Source: Chryseobacterium sp. ISL-6
GTDB taxonomy: Bacteria; Bacteroidota; Bacteroidia; Flavobacteriales; Weeksellaceae
DNA length: 64,000 bases
Direction of reading: 5' to 3'
Assembly (NCBI RefSeq): GCF_018613715.1
Contig: NZ_JAGGPT010000010.1
Location: forward strand, 1-64,000
This document shows positions 42,059 through 50,921 of the stretch, one piece after another. Below the pieces are notes generated by a model. That model was not told the origin of the DNA and made no database searches. It saw only the letters and a program-made list of their open reading frames with translations. Each line of letters opens with the position of its first letter. The stretch's first letter is position 1. Made by a program: the position numbers and the translations under genes.

Positions 42059-42661
42059 TTAAAAATTAATATAGTTCTGCACCAATTGGGCAAAGTTAGC
42101 GGTAAATAATTTAATTGAAATTGCTAAAAGGATGATTCCGAAAACTTTCTGCAAAATTGCCAATGTGGCCTCGCCCATTTTTCTTTCCAGCCATTTAGCT
42201 GATTTCAGCACCAAATATACGAAAATTGTATTGAGAATAATTCCACAAATAATATTAATATCATGAAATTCAGCTCTCAACGATAATGTGGTAGTTAGCG
42301 TTCCTGCTCCGGCAACAAGAGGAAAAGCAATAGGAACAATAGACGCCGATTTAGCCTCTGTTGTTTTATTAATTTCAATTCCTAAGATCATTTCCAAAGC
42401 AATAATAAAAATTACAAAAGCACCGGCAATAGCAAAAGAATTAACATCCACTCCGATGAATTTCAAAATTTTATTTCCCACAAATAAAAAGACCATCATA
42501 ATTACTCCTGCCGTTATCGATGCCCTTCCAGCCTCTATTTGCCCGAATTTCTGTTGCAAACTAACAACAATGGGAACAGAGCCTATAATATCGATTACAG
42601 CAAAAAGAACCATAAAACAGGTTAGAACTTCTTTTAAAGAAAAATGATCAAAAACTTCCAT
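42059..42661 (-). CDS. MarC family integral membrane protein
   Basis: 200 residues, six hydrophobic segments, with family features FAVIDIIGSVPIVVSLQQK, GAFVIFIIALEMILGIEINK and VPIAFPLVAGAGTLTT. MarC/YchE-type proteins sit in the inner membrane; their transport function is not settled, and the old link to multiple antibiotic resistance is not supported for the family. It follows batD after 43 bp on the same strand. Confidence 0.9.
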   Translation of the reverse strand: MEVFDHFSLKEVLTCFMVLFAVIDIIGSVPIVVSLQQKFGQIEAGRASITAGVIMMVFLFVGNKILKFIGVDVNSFAIAGAFVIFIIALEMILGIEINKTTEAKSASIVPIAFPLVAGAGTLTTTLSLRAEFHDINIICGIILNTIFVYLVLKSAKWLERKMGEATLAILQKVFGIILLAISIKLFTANFAQLVQNYINF

Positions 42662-42704
42662 CTTTTGTAATTAAAAATTTCGCAAAAATATGAAAAAAAA
42701 TTGA

Positions 42705-44444
42705 CTATTTGCTAATCTTAGAATACAAATTAACAATAGCAACTAAAAGTTCATCAATTCCCTCTGAAGATTTCACAGGTGAGAACTTTTCAATCTGAAT
42801 CTTTTGTGAAAGCGTTCTATACTCTTCAGCAATAGCAATCCCTTTATAACTTTCTAAAAATTTTCCAAAATCTTTTGTAGAGCCCTGAAAATACTCTTTT
42901 CTAACTTCTTCATCTAATTCATCAACCGTCTGAAAGAACTTTTGATAATCTTCACTATCTTTAAGATTCTCTAAATAACTGAAATAATCATTGACATCAG
43001 TTTTCAGTCTTTGTCTTATTTCATTTTCTGTTTCAGCAACTGATCCAAGAGGTTTCATCGGTACAGTTTCTTTAATTAATTTGCGTTTTTTTTGCCAAGT
43101 CTTAAATAGAATATATGCAATAAATAAGCCTAAAAGAATTCCAATATTCGTTAAAAGGATACTCCAATGGAACTTGTTTTTCTCTTTAACTTTAAATGTT
43201 GTAGTCTTTAATACCGGAGTATCTACCGTTTCCAGGAGAGTATTGGTATATTCATTTACTCTTTCAACCGTAGAGCGGGCTTCCATAATCTGATCATGTG
43301 AAAAAGCGTTTACGGCTAATGTTTCCTGACCCAGATCTATATATTCCTTACTATTAGGATTAAAGAATGCAAACTGTTCAGTTTTAATTGATATAGGACC
43401 TGCTTTCTTGGGAATCACAACATAGTTTGCTAAAACCTCTCCTTTTATTCCAGTCATATCAGGAACTACTTTCGAAGTGATCTTAGGTGCAAATAAATCA
43501 TAATCCGGAGATTCAACAATTTTTGGCAAAATCATATCTGTTAAATTTCCTACACCGGAAACCTTTACAATGATATTCAATGGTTTCTTAACCTCTACTT
43601 TTTCGTTGGAAGTATTGTAAACGCTCACATTGAAATTTCCTACTGCATTTTTAAAATACTCTGGTGAACCTTCGGGTAGTTTTTTTACATTAAGCTTAAC
43701 CTTATTTGACAAAATTTTATTCTTGTTCGCATATGTACTTACAGAAGCTGAAACAGAGGGAACTTCGACATATCCTGCTTCATTTGGAAAAACCATGAAC
43801 ATAGCTAAAACCTGCGAAGCCATATTTCCGTAACCTGAAGGATCAATTTCTGATCTGTTGAAATTAATAGGATGAACATTGATATTATCCTGATCCGGAA
43901 GATGAATATTTTTCACCTTTCTGAAGTTGTCTATATTTTTAGAATAAACTTTTAAAACGGCAATAGTTGGTTGATCCTGATAAACCTCTCTGTCTTCAAT
44001 CTCCATATTAAGATAGACATCGTTTGAAGCATTAGCAACAGATTTTTTTTCAACATCTTTCACAAAGATGTCGAAAGGTTCGGTTTTATAAATTTTATTA
44101 TTTATGGTAACAAGTACAGACCCGATTTTTACTTTTCCTTTCTGTTTAGGTTCAAGGGCTACTCTGGTTACATATTGGGTAATCACAGTATTGGTTTCAG
44201 GATCCATATAGCCACTGCTTACAGATCCACTACCCACCATATTAAATTTTGATAGATCGGGTAAACGAAGTGGTGTTTGCTGATTGTATTCGCTCCCATT
44301 CAATTCAAGAATAATGGTAAGGTTTACAATGTCCTTGCTGCTGTAATCTGTTTTATCTGGGGTTACGGAAATATTTACCTGTCCGTAAGAAATTACGGAA
44401 GTAAGGATAACCAGTATGTAAAACAGTTTATATTGCATCACCAA
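42705..44444 (-). CDS. batD: BatD aerotolerance protein (oxygen-tolerance, DUF11-like repeats)
   Basis: 579 residues. A signal peptide (YKLFYILVILTSVISYGQ) precedes a periplasmic beta-rich region (about 20-430) of repeated immunoglobulin-like folds (for example NISVTPDKTDYSSKDIVNLT), then one membrane helix near 435-455 (FHWSILLTNIGILLGLFIAYILF) and a cytoplasmic tail. This is the BatD architecture. The start could be the third codon (MQYK). It overlaps batC by 7 bp. Bat proteins form an inner-membrane complex with MoxR and VWA partners and were linked to oxygen tolerance in Bacteroides. Confidence 0.92.
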   Translation of the reverse strand: MVMQYKLFYILVILTSVISYGQVNISVTPDKTDYSSKDIVNLTIILELNGSEYNQQTPLRLPDLSKFNMVGSGSVSSGYMDPETNTVITQYVTRVALEPKQKGKVKIGSVLVTINNKIYKTEPFDIFVKDVEKKSVANASNDVYLNMEIEDREVYQDQPTIAVLKVYSKNIDNFRKVKNIHLPDQDNINVHPINFNRSEIDPSGYGNMASQVLAMFMVFPNEAGYVEVPSVSASVSTYANKNKILSNKVKLNVKKLPEGSPEYFKNAVGNFNVSVYNTSNEKVEVKKPLNIIVKVSGVGNLTDMILPKIVESPDYDLFAPKITSKVVPDMTGIKGEVLANYVVIPKKAGPISIKTEQFAFFNPNSKEYIDLGQETLAVNAFSHDQIMEARSTVERVNEYTNTLLETVDTPVLKTTTFKVKEKNKFHWSILLTNIGILLGLFIAYILFKTWQKKRKLIKETVPMKPLGSVAETENEIRQRLKTDVNDYFSYLENLKDSEDYQKFFQTVDELDEEVRKEYFQGSTKDFGKFLESYKGIAIAEEYRTLSQKIQIEKFSPVKSSEGIDELLVAIVNLYSKISK

Positions 44445-45184
44445 TCTTTCTCATTGCTTTCAGGCATTGAGTAAGAATCTTTATTTAAAATTCTTTTGGC
44501 GGTCTCTTTTTCTTTTTCGCTTACTTTATTCAATATTGCATTTTCAAGATCTTTTGGCATTTTACCTTCATTATTCTGGTTTTGGTCAGGATTATTGTTC
44601 TGCTGACTTTCACCTTGATTTTGCTGGCCTTTGCCCTGATCTTGTTTTTGATCTTTTGGATTGCCTTTTTGATCATCATTTTGTTGTTGGTCTTTACCAC
44701 CGCCACCTTTTCCAGATTTACTCTGTTGGTTTTTCTTTTGCTGGCTTTCTTTTTCCTTCAACTTAGCAATTTCATAATTCTTTCTCGTAGCTTCGTTATA
44801 GGGATCCTGTTTTAAGGATTGCTTATAAAAATATGCAGCTTTATCAGGTTGATTCATCTGCATATAAGTATTCCCTAAATTATAAAGAGCCGCTGCTTTA
44901 TCCGGCAAGGTCTGAGATAGCTTTTGTGCTTTTTCAAATTCAGTCCTGGCCTCTTCATATTTTTTATTTTTATACAATGCATTTCCTAAATTGTAATGTG
45001 CTGTAAAATCTTTTTCATTGGATTTTATAGCTTCCATATATTTAGAAGATGCGCCATCATAGTTTTTACCATTGAATTTTTGATTGCCTTCATACACCAA
45101 AGTCTTGTAGTTTTCCTGAGCAAACAACGTCCCTGACACTAGAAAAGCAATTATAAACGATAAAAAAATGATTTTAGTATTCAT
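44438..45184 (-). CDS. batC: BatC: tetratricopeptide protein with Gln/Asn/Lys-rich tail
   Basis: 248 residues from MNTKIIFLSFIIAFLVSG (ATG at 45184). A signal peptide is followed by three TPR units (about 25-140; YNLGNALYKNKKYEEARTEF, YNLGNTYMQMNQPDKAAYFY). Then comes a low-complexity segment (about 150-215) rich in Lys, Gln, Asn and Gly, and a short conserved end (ETAKRILNKDSYSMPESNEK). Such TPR proteins act as periplasmic scaffolds for the Bat complex. It lies between batB and batD in the operon. Confidence 0.9.
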   Translation of the reverse strand: MNTKIIFLSFIIAFLVSGTLFAQENYKTLVYEGNQKFNGKNYDGASSKYMEAIKSNEKDFTAHYNLGNALYKNKKYEEARTEFEKAQKLSQTLPDKAAALYNLGNTYMQMNQPDKAAYFYKQSLKQDPYNEATRKNYEIAKLKEKESQQKKNQQSKSGKGGGGKDQQQNDDQKGNPKDQKQDQGKGQQNQGESQQNNNPDQNQNNEGKMPKDLENAILNKVSEKEKETAKRILNKDSYSMPESNEKDW

Positions 45185-45284
45185 TATATGCAAAATTATT
45201 CCTTTATATGTTAATAAACAGGCTTTTATTTGTTAAAATTGGGTTAAAGTATCTGGTGAAAAAATAGGAAAAAAACTAGAAAAA

Positions 45285-46295
45285 TCACACATTAAAATCT
45301 CTTTTTGGATTGAAAATGTAAATTAGCAAAAAAAACAATAAGGACACTGCTAAAAAGTATTGATAATAATGATTTGCGTTTTGAGATTTTACCAGTGTTT
45401 CTGAGGTAGACATCTTTTTATTTAAGGCATCAATAATTCGGTCTGGTGTTTCATTGATATTATTACCATCAACGTATGATCCACCTGTAGATTCTGCTAT
45501 TTTTTTTAGTGCTCCGGTCTGTCTTTTTGAAATAACAGTTTCTCCCGCTCTATCGGTTTTATATCCCATTAACTGGCCAAATACATATTCCGGGACTGGC
45601 GCTCCTTCATCCGAACCTATTCCTACAGAAGTAACCATAATACCTTCCTTATTAGCAAGTTTTATTGCTGCATTATCATTCCCTTCATTATCTTCTCCAT
45701 CACTTAATAAGACAACCTTCCGGGCTCCTTTGCTTACATTTTTAAACTTACTGACCGCTGCCTGCATGGCTTTAAGAAAATCGGTTCCCTGGATTTGCAT
45801 AGAATTCGTTTCAATTGCGTTGATATACGTTTCAGCGGAAGTATAATCCGTTGTCAAAGGCATTATAGAAGTAGCTTCACCTGCAAAAATCACAATTCCT
45901 ATTTTATCACTTTTCATCTTCTGCATCGTATTGATCATTAGATTTTTTGCCTCATTCAACCGATTTGGATTAATATCCTCCGCATTCATCGAATTGGAAA
46001 CATCAAGCATAAAAATGACATTATTTAATTTTTGATTGGTTTTAATTTCTTCAGAACCATTTAATAGATCAATAATTGCAAAAATTAAAAAGAGGGTTCC
46101 CAAAAGATATAAGGCGGGAAATACTTTGGTAAATCCTGATTTTTTTTCAAAAAGATCTTCATGAAACTGATTATCCGCAAAAATCACTTTTCTTTTATCC
46201 TTCCATTTCAGGTAACGAACCAATAAAAAACCGAGCAGCGGCAAAAGCAACAGCAACAACAAATACCAATAATTCCCTAAATACCAATCCATCAA
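45285..46295 (-). CDS. batB: BatB: VWA-domain membrane protein
   Basis: 336 residues. Membrane helices are at about 8-26 and 55-77 and at the C-terminus (about 312-330). A VWA domain carries the MIDAS motif DVSNS in VIFMLDVSNSMNAEDINP and a later VVLLSDGEDNEGN. Its start overlaps batA by 4 bp. VWA proteins of this operon bind metal and partner proteins at the inner membrane. Confidence 0.93.
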   Translation of the reverse strand: MMDWYLGNYWYLLLLLLLPLLGFLLVRYLKWKDKRKVIFADNQFHEDLFEKKSGFTKVFPALYLLGTLFLIFAIIDLLNGSEEIKTNQKLNNVIFMLDVSNSMNAEDINPNRLNEAKNLMINTMQKMKSDKIGIVIFAGEATSIMPLTTDYTSAETYINAIETNSMQIQGTDFLKAMQAAVSKFKNVSKGARKVVLLSDGEDNEGNDNAAIKLANKEGIMVTSVGIGSDEGAPVPEYVFGQLMGYKTDRAGETVISKRQTGALKKIAESTGGSYVDGNNINETPDRIIDALNKKMSTSETLVKSQNANHYYQYFLAVSLLFFLLIYIFNPKRDFNV

Positions 46296-47284
46296 CTCAA
46301 AAATTTATAAAAAAACCATCTTAGCAATGCATCAATAACGAGCATCCCTAAAGCGATCCACAGGAAAATTTTAAAATATTCCTGATAATTATACAGTTTG
46401 GAAACTTTCACATCAGACTTTTCCAATTGGTTTATTTCGTCATATACTTCTTCCAGACTGCTGTTTGAGGTAGCCCTGAAATATTTACCTCCCGTTGTCT
46501 GAGCAATTTCTCTTAAAATAGGCTCATCAATTTTAACTTCTGTTTCCGTAAAGACAAGATCTCCGAAAATATCGGTTTGGGTTGGCATTAGAGCGTATCC
46601 ATTTGTTCCAATCCCAATAGAATATACTTTGATGTTATTATTCTTTGCCAGCTCTGCACCCACCTGAGTAGGCATCGCATTTTCAATGGTATTTACACCA
46701 TCTGTCATAAGGATAATAATTTTACTTTTTGCTTTACTATTCTTTAAATGGTTTACCGCTACAGAAAGTCCCTCGCCAATAGCTGTTCCCGGCTGAAGTT
46801 CCAGTGGATTAAGATTCTTTAATTCATCTATCACCACCTGATGATCGGATGTCACAGGAACCTTTGTAAATGCCTCCCCTGAGTAGGTCACCAAACCTAA
46901 TCTGTCATTAGGTCTTTTTTCAACAAATTTTATTGCAATATCTTTAAGAGCCGTTAATCGGTCGGGTGTTAAATCTTTAGCAAGCATACTTAAAGATACG
47001 TCCACAGAAAGCATAATATCAATTCCTTTTGTATCATCTCTGTCTTGAGAGATCGTAAAGGTTCTTGGTCTTGCCATCGCAATAATAAGTGCAGAAAGTA
47101 TAATATACTTTGACATTTTAAGTAAAAACAATACTGCTACAATTCCATTGCTGCTATCCATACTTTTTACTGTAGGTACTTTTATACCTTTTTTCTTCTG
47201 CTTACTTATGTCTCTAAACAAAAGAGGAATAAACAACAGAAAAAGCAGAAAAAACCAGGGGCTATAAAATTCGAAATTAAACAT
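46292..47284 (-). CDS. batA: BatA: VWA-domain membrane protein
   Basis: 330 residues. N-terminal helices at about 8-24 and 55-75, a VWA domain with the MIDAS motif DVSLS (IDIMLSVDVSLSMLAKDLTP) and ILMTDGVNTIENAMP, and a C-terminal helix (about 307-328). It is paralogous to batB, which follows with a 4-bp overlap; the upstream BatD-like gene overlaps it by 8 bp. Confidence 0.93.
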   Translation of the reverse strand: MFNFEFYSPWFFLLFLLFIPLLFRDISKQKKKGIKVPTVKSMDSSNGIVAVLFLLKMSKYIILSALIIAMARPRTFTISQDRDDTKGIDIMLSVDVSLSMLAKDLTPDRLTALKDIAIKFVEKRPNDRLGLVTYSGEAFTKVPVTSDHQVVIDELKNLNPLELQPGTAIGEGLSVAVNHLKNSKAKSKIIILMTDGVNTIENAMPTQVGAELAKNNNIKVYSIGIGTNGYALMPTQTDIFGDLVFTETEVKIDEPILREIAQTTGGKYFRATSNSSLEEVYDEINQLEKSDVKVSKLYNYQEYFKIFLWIALGMLVIDALLRWFFYKFLS

Positions 47285-48179
47285 CCTTTCTTAAGTTTTC
47301 AAATTCCAGATCTTTTGATGATCTTTTTACAAACTCTCTGATATCTGCAAAGTCATTTTCCATGGTCTTCTGATCAGGGAAAGTTTTGGCAAACTTCACT
47401 AAATCTCCCCTTAGAAAGACCTCTTCAACTACCTTTTCATTCTCCAATGATATTGTATTATTCTCTTTCATTAAATGTACAAGATCATCTGTAAGCAATA
47501 CATCCGCAGGTAAATGATATTGTTTAGTGATAAATTTTCTTGAAATTTCAATTAATTCAACATAAAAAGAACGATAATTTCCTTCTTCTATATATTTTTT
47601 CTTTTTAAGCGAGTCCAGTTCCTTCAGTGTCTGATTGGTAGCTACGACAGGAGAGCTTTTTGATTTCCTTCCCCACTTCAGATACATAATGATTGCAATG
47701 ATAAGGGCAATAACCGATAAGGCAGCCAAAATATACCATTTATAAAGCTCCCAATAATCTTTAGTTCCCAGTTTTACTTCTTTATTCTTCATGATATCAT
47801 TAATCTGATCCCCTTTTTGGGCCGTATTAATGACGTCTATTTCATAAGGAATGGTTTTTAATATTTTATCTCCTACTTTAAATTCGAGTTCAGGAATGGT
47901 AAATTTCCCTTCTTCATAAACAGCAAATTCGATCTTTCTCTCATATAAATCTGGCTTAGTACCAATGCTGTCTTTCACCTCTTCAAAATGGAAAGGCAGC
48001 AGTTCATTTTTAGCTGCTGCACCCACCTGCTGATTGTTCAGGTTATCAATTTTAATAACAAAATGATTCACTTCTCCTAAAGCAAGAGTCTGTTTTTCAA
48101 GATGGGAAGAAAGGATCTGTGAAAAAGTATTTACACAGACCAGAGAACATATTATAAATAGTATTTTTTTCAATTTCAA
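47277..48179 (-). CDS. BatD-like single-pass membrane protein of the bat operon
   Basis: 300 residues. Signal peptide (about 1-20), a periplasmic beta-rich domain (about 20-140), one membrane helix at about 145-167 (YILAALSVIALIIAIIMYL), and a cytoplasmic helical domain with YRSFYVELIEISRKFITKQY. This position and shape are constant in Flavobacterial bat operons, usually annotated as hypothetical or DUF4381-like. It overlaps batA by 8 bp. Confidence 0.8.
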   Translation of the reverse strand: MKLKKILFIICSLVCVNTFSQILSSHLEKQTLALGEVNHFVIKIDNLNNQQVGAAAKNELLPFHFEEVKDSIGTKPDLYERKIEFAVYEEGKFTIPELEFKVGDKILKTIPYEIDVINTAQKGDQINDIMKNKEVKLGTKDYWELYKWYILAALSVIALIIAIIMYLKWGRKSKSSPVVATNQTLKELDSLKKKKYIEEGNYRSFYVELIEISRKFITKQYHLPADVLLTDDLVHLMKENNTISLENEKVVEEVFLRGDLVKFAKTFPDQKTMENDFADIREFVKRSSKDLEFENLRKDV

Positions 48180-48251
48180 TTCAATTTTGGCTGAAAAGCC
48201 CTACCTGTTTTTTATTATTGTGCGTTCTTAAAATCACACCTGTTGATACAA

Positions 48252-49115
48252 TTACTTTTTTTGAAAATAATTATATAATAATTTTGAATAATCTTCACCT
48301 GCAGCTACATTCATAAAACTAGCAGAGCTGTTAGCAAAATCTTCTTCTAATGCCCGTACTTTTTGCTTTTGTGCCTCCGCAAAGGTATACCTCCATCTGG
48401 CACTTGATGTATTTGCCCAAACCTGCTTTCCTGTTTCCGCATCATAAAATAATGCATATCCTACATCCGGAATCTCATTATCCTTTTCGTCATAAATCCT
48501 CATTCCCAATAGCTGATGCTTCTTTGAAGTGACCCTCAACATTTTAGAATCATATTCATCATCAAAATCCGAAAAGAGAAAAACGAGTGATTTTCTTTTG
48601 AAAATTCCCATCATGTACTCTAAAGCTTTATCAACCTTTGAAACCGCAGGTACATAATCTGCAGTTAAAATATTACTGATAATGGAAAGGATATGTTTTC
48701 TCCCTTTTTGAGGTGGAATTACTTTATATACTTTATCGGCAAATAAGATCAATCCTACTTTATCATTATTTCCTGCAGCTGAAAATCCAAGGCTCGCAGC
48801 AATCTCTGCTACATATTCTCTTTTGAGCTGTTTTTTTGTTCCATAGTCCATCGATGCCGATATATCGACCAGAATCATCATTGTTAGTTCCCTTTCCTCT
48901 TCCATTACTTTTACGAAAGGTTCCCGGAAACGAGCTGTTTTATTCCAATCTATCCTACGGATCTCATCTCCAAACTGATAAGGACGAACTTCAGAAAAAG
49001 TCATGCCCTGCCCTTTAAAAGCACTATGATATTGTCCCATTAAAGTAGCCTCCGTTTTCTTGCGGGTACGGATTTCTATCTGTTTTACTTTTTTTACAAT
49101 ATCTTTTATCTGCAT
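48252..49115 (-). CDS. DUF58 domain-containing protein
   Basis: 287 residues, no membrane segment. The DUF58 signature is RPYQFGDEIRRIDWNKTARF followed by EPFVKVMEEERE, then a VWA-like fold with a metal motif DISAS (ILVDISASMDYG). DUF58 proteins act with MoxR ATPases in the same operon. It lies between the GNAT gene and the BatD-like gene. Confidence 0.92.
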   Translation of the reverse strand: MQIKDIVKKVKQIEIRTRKKTEATLMGQYHSAFKGQGMTFSEVRPYQFGDEIRRIDWNKTARFREPFVKVMEEERELTMMILVDISASMDYGTKKQLKREYVAEIAASLGFSAAGNNDKVGLILFADKVYKVIPPQKGRKHILSIISNILTADYVPAVSKVDKALEYMMGIFKRKSLVFLFSDFDDEYDSKMLRVTSKKHQLLGMRIYDEKDNEIPDVGYALFYDAETGKQVWANTSSARWRYTFAEAQKQKVRALEEDFANSSASFMNVAAGEDYSKLLYNYFQKK

Positions 49116-49127
49116 AGATTAATTGGT

Positions 49128-49220
49128 AATTGAAAGTTGAAAATGGAGAAAGTGATAAACTATAAATTATTTGTGCTAAACCAAAAATTTTCAACTCTTT
49201 CAACCTTAAATTTTCAACTT
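49128..49220. repeat. Second copy of the ATTGAAAGTTGA intergenic element
   Basis: AATTGAAAGTTGAAAAT (49128-49144) faces ATTTTCAACT (49187-49196) and a further ATTTTCAACTT near 49210-49220. The words are shared with 27395-27446. It fills the 111-bp gap between the GNAT gene and DUF58 inside the bat operon. Confidence 0.6.
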
Positions 49221-49226
49221 CTTGCT

Positions 49227-49685
49227 TTAGTCTTTAAATTCAATGGATACATTAAGCCACTCATCATCAAATTTAGGGTTGTACTTTTTATAAAAATTGA
49301 TAGCTGACTCATTCCAGTTTAATACCTGAAACATCATTCCACTATAATTATTTGATTTTCCGAATTCCACGGTAGCATCGAATAATTTCTTCCCAATCTG
49401 TTTTCCTCTCATTCTCTCAGTCACTACCAGATCTTCTAAATACAATCTCCTTCCTTTCCATGTTGAATATCTGTTATAATATAAAGATATCCCCACTATT
49501 TCATCATCAACTTCCGCTACAAAAGCTCCCCAGACAGGAGAACTCCCGAATCCGGCATCTATAAATTCCTCTAAAGTAACAGTAACTTCATGCAAAGCCT
49601 TTTCATATTCAGCAAGTTCTTTAATAAGCTCCAACATTGGAACGCAGTCTTCCTGAAAAGCTTTTCTTATAACAACATCATTCAT
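49227..49685 (-). CDS. GNAT family N-acetyltransferase
   Basis: 152 residues with a clear GNAT fold: VIRKAFQEDCVPMLELIKEL at the start, YLEDLVVTERMRGKQIGKKL (strand 4 and the acetyl-CoA loop RMRGKQIG), and ESAINFYKKYNPKFDDEW near the end. The type is the spermidine/diamine acetyltransferase-like group. It lies 9 bp after moxR and inside the otherwise standard bat operon, so it is co-transcribed; no functional link to Bat is known to me. Confidence 0.9.
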   Translation of the reverse strand: MNDVVIRKAFQEDCVPMLELIKELAEYEKALHEVTVTLEEFIDAGFGSSPVWGAFVAEVDDEIVGISLYYNRYSTWKGRRLYLEDLVVTERMRGKQIGKKLFDATVEFGKSNNYSGMMFQVLNWNESAINFYKKYNPKFDDEWLNVSIEFKD

Positions 49686-49694
49686 AAAATAATA

Positions 49695-50699
49695 TTAAGG
49701 AGCTTGAATTTTAGCCAAAATTCTATTAACGATTTCTTCTGATGAAATTTCTTCTGCTTCAGCTTCGAATGTTAAACCTATTCTATGTCTTAAAACATCT
49801 TTAGCCAATTCTTTTACATCTTCAGGAATTACAAATGCTCTTCCTCTTAGAAATGCATAGGCTCTTGAAGCTATTGCTAAGTTGATGGAAGCTCTTGGTG
49901 AAGCTCCGAAACTGATATAATTTTTAAGATCTGAAAGTCCATAATTCTCAGGATAACGGGTTGCAAAAACCATATCCAGAATATATTTCTCGATCTTTTC
50001 ATCCAGATAGATCTGATTGATAAGCTCTTTTGCATCTACAATATCCTGAAGACCTATTACTGGCTGAACGGTAGGCTGGTGAGAGGTAGAGACCATTCTC
50101 ATTACCTTTCTTTCATCTTCAAATTCAGGATAATCTATTTTACACTTCAGCATAAAACGGTCACTTTGAGCTTCAGGTAATAAATAGGTTCCTTCCTGAT
50201 CAATCGGGTTTTGAGTGGCCAATACCAAAAATGGCTTAGGAAGCTTCATGGTTTCATCTCCAATCGTAACCTGTTTCTCCTGCATCACTTCCAACAGTGC
50301 TGACTGTACCTTTGCCGGTGCACGGTTGATCTCATCTGCAAGTACAAAATTAGCAAATACAGGACCTTTCTTTATGGAGAAATCATTGTCTTTAATATTG
50401 AATATCATCGTTCCTACAACATCAGCAGGAAGTAAATCAGGAGTAAACTGGATTCTGGAGAAATCACCATGAACAGCTTCTGCCAAAGTTTTTATAGCTA
50501 AAGTCTTGGCTAAACCGGGTACACCTTCCAAAAGAACATGTCCATTCCCCAAAAGACCTACCAAAAGGCGGTCTATCATATATTCCTGTCCAATAATAAC
50601 TTTGTTGATTTCCTGTCTTAGAAGAGAAAACAAGTAATTCTTTTCTTTTACCTTCTCTGTTAACTGACGAATATCTTCTGCTTGGTATGTATCTGACAT
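49695..50699 (-). CDS. MoxR-type AAA+ ATPase
   Basis: 334 residues. Walker A GVPGLAKT (59-66), Walker B and sensor region FVLADEINRAPAKVQSALLE, LATQNPIDQEGTYLLPEAQS (sensor 1), and a C-terminal lid with GASPRASINLAIASRAYAFL. MoxR ATPases are chaperone-like partners of VWA proteins. It is first in the bat operon. Confidence 0.95.
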   Translation of the reverse strand: MSDTYQAEDIRQLTEKVKEKNYLFSLLRQEINKVIIGQEYMIDRLLVGLLGNGHVLLEGVPGLAKTLAIKTLAEAVHGDFSRIQFTPDLLPADVVGTMIFNIKDNDFSIKKGPVFANFVLADEINRAPAKVQSALLEVMQEKQVTIGDETMKLPKPFLVLATQNPIDQEGTYLLPEAQSDRFMLKCKIDYPEFEDERKVMRMVSTSHQPTVQPVIGLQDIVDAKELINQIYLDEKIEKYILDMVFATRYPENYGLSDLKNYISFGASPRASINLAIASRAYAFLRGRAFVIPEDVKELAKDVLRHRIGLTFEAEAEEISSEEIVNRILAKIQAP

Positions 50700-50921
50700 A
50701 GCTTAATTTAAAATAATTGGTAAATTTCTAATAAATACTCGCATTAATCAACACAATAAATGCCATTTTTGAGTTAAAGTTTGTTAAATATTCCTGTGTT
50801 TAAAGAAGAATCCAGTGCTGTTCTATTACTTCAACACCATCTATCACAACAATTCTTCATGCCTATAATTGACTATAAAAATCGACAAACATGATGAAAT
50901 AATATATGTTTATTTGGAATA

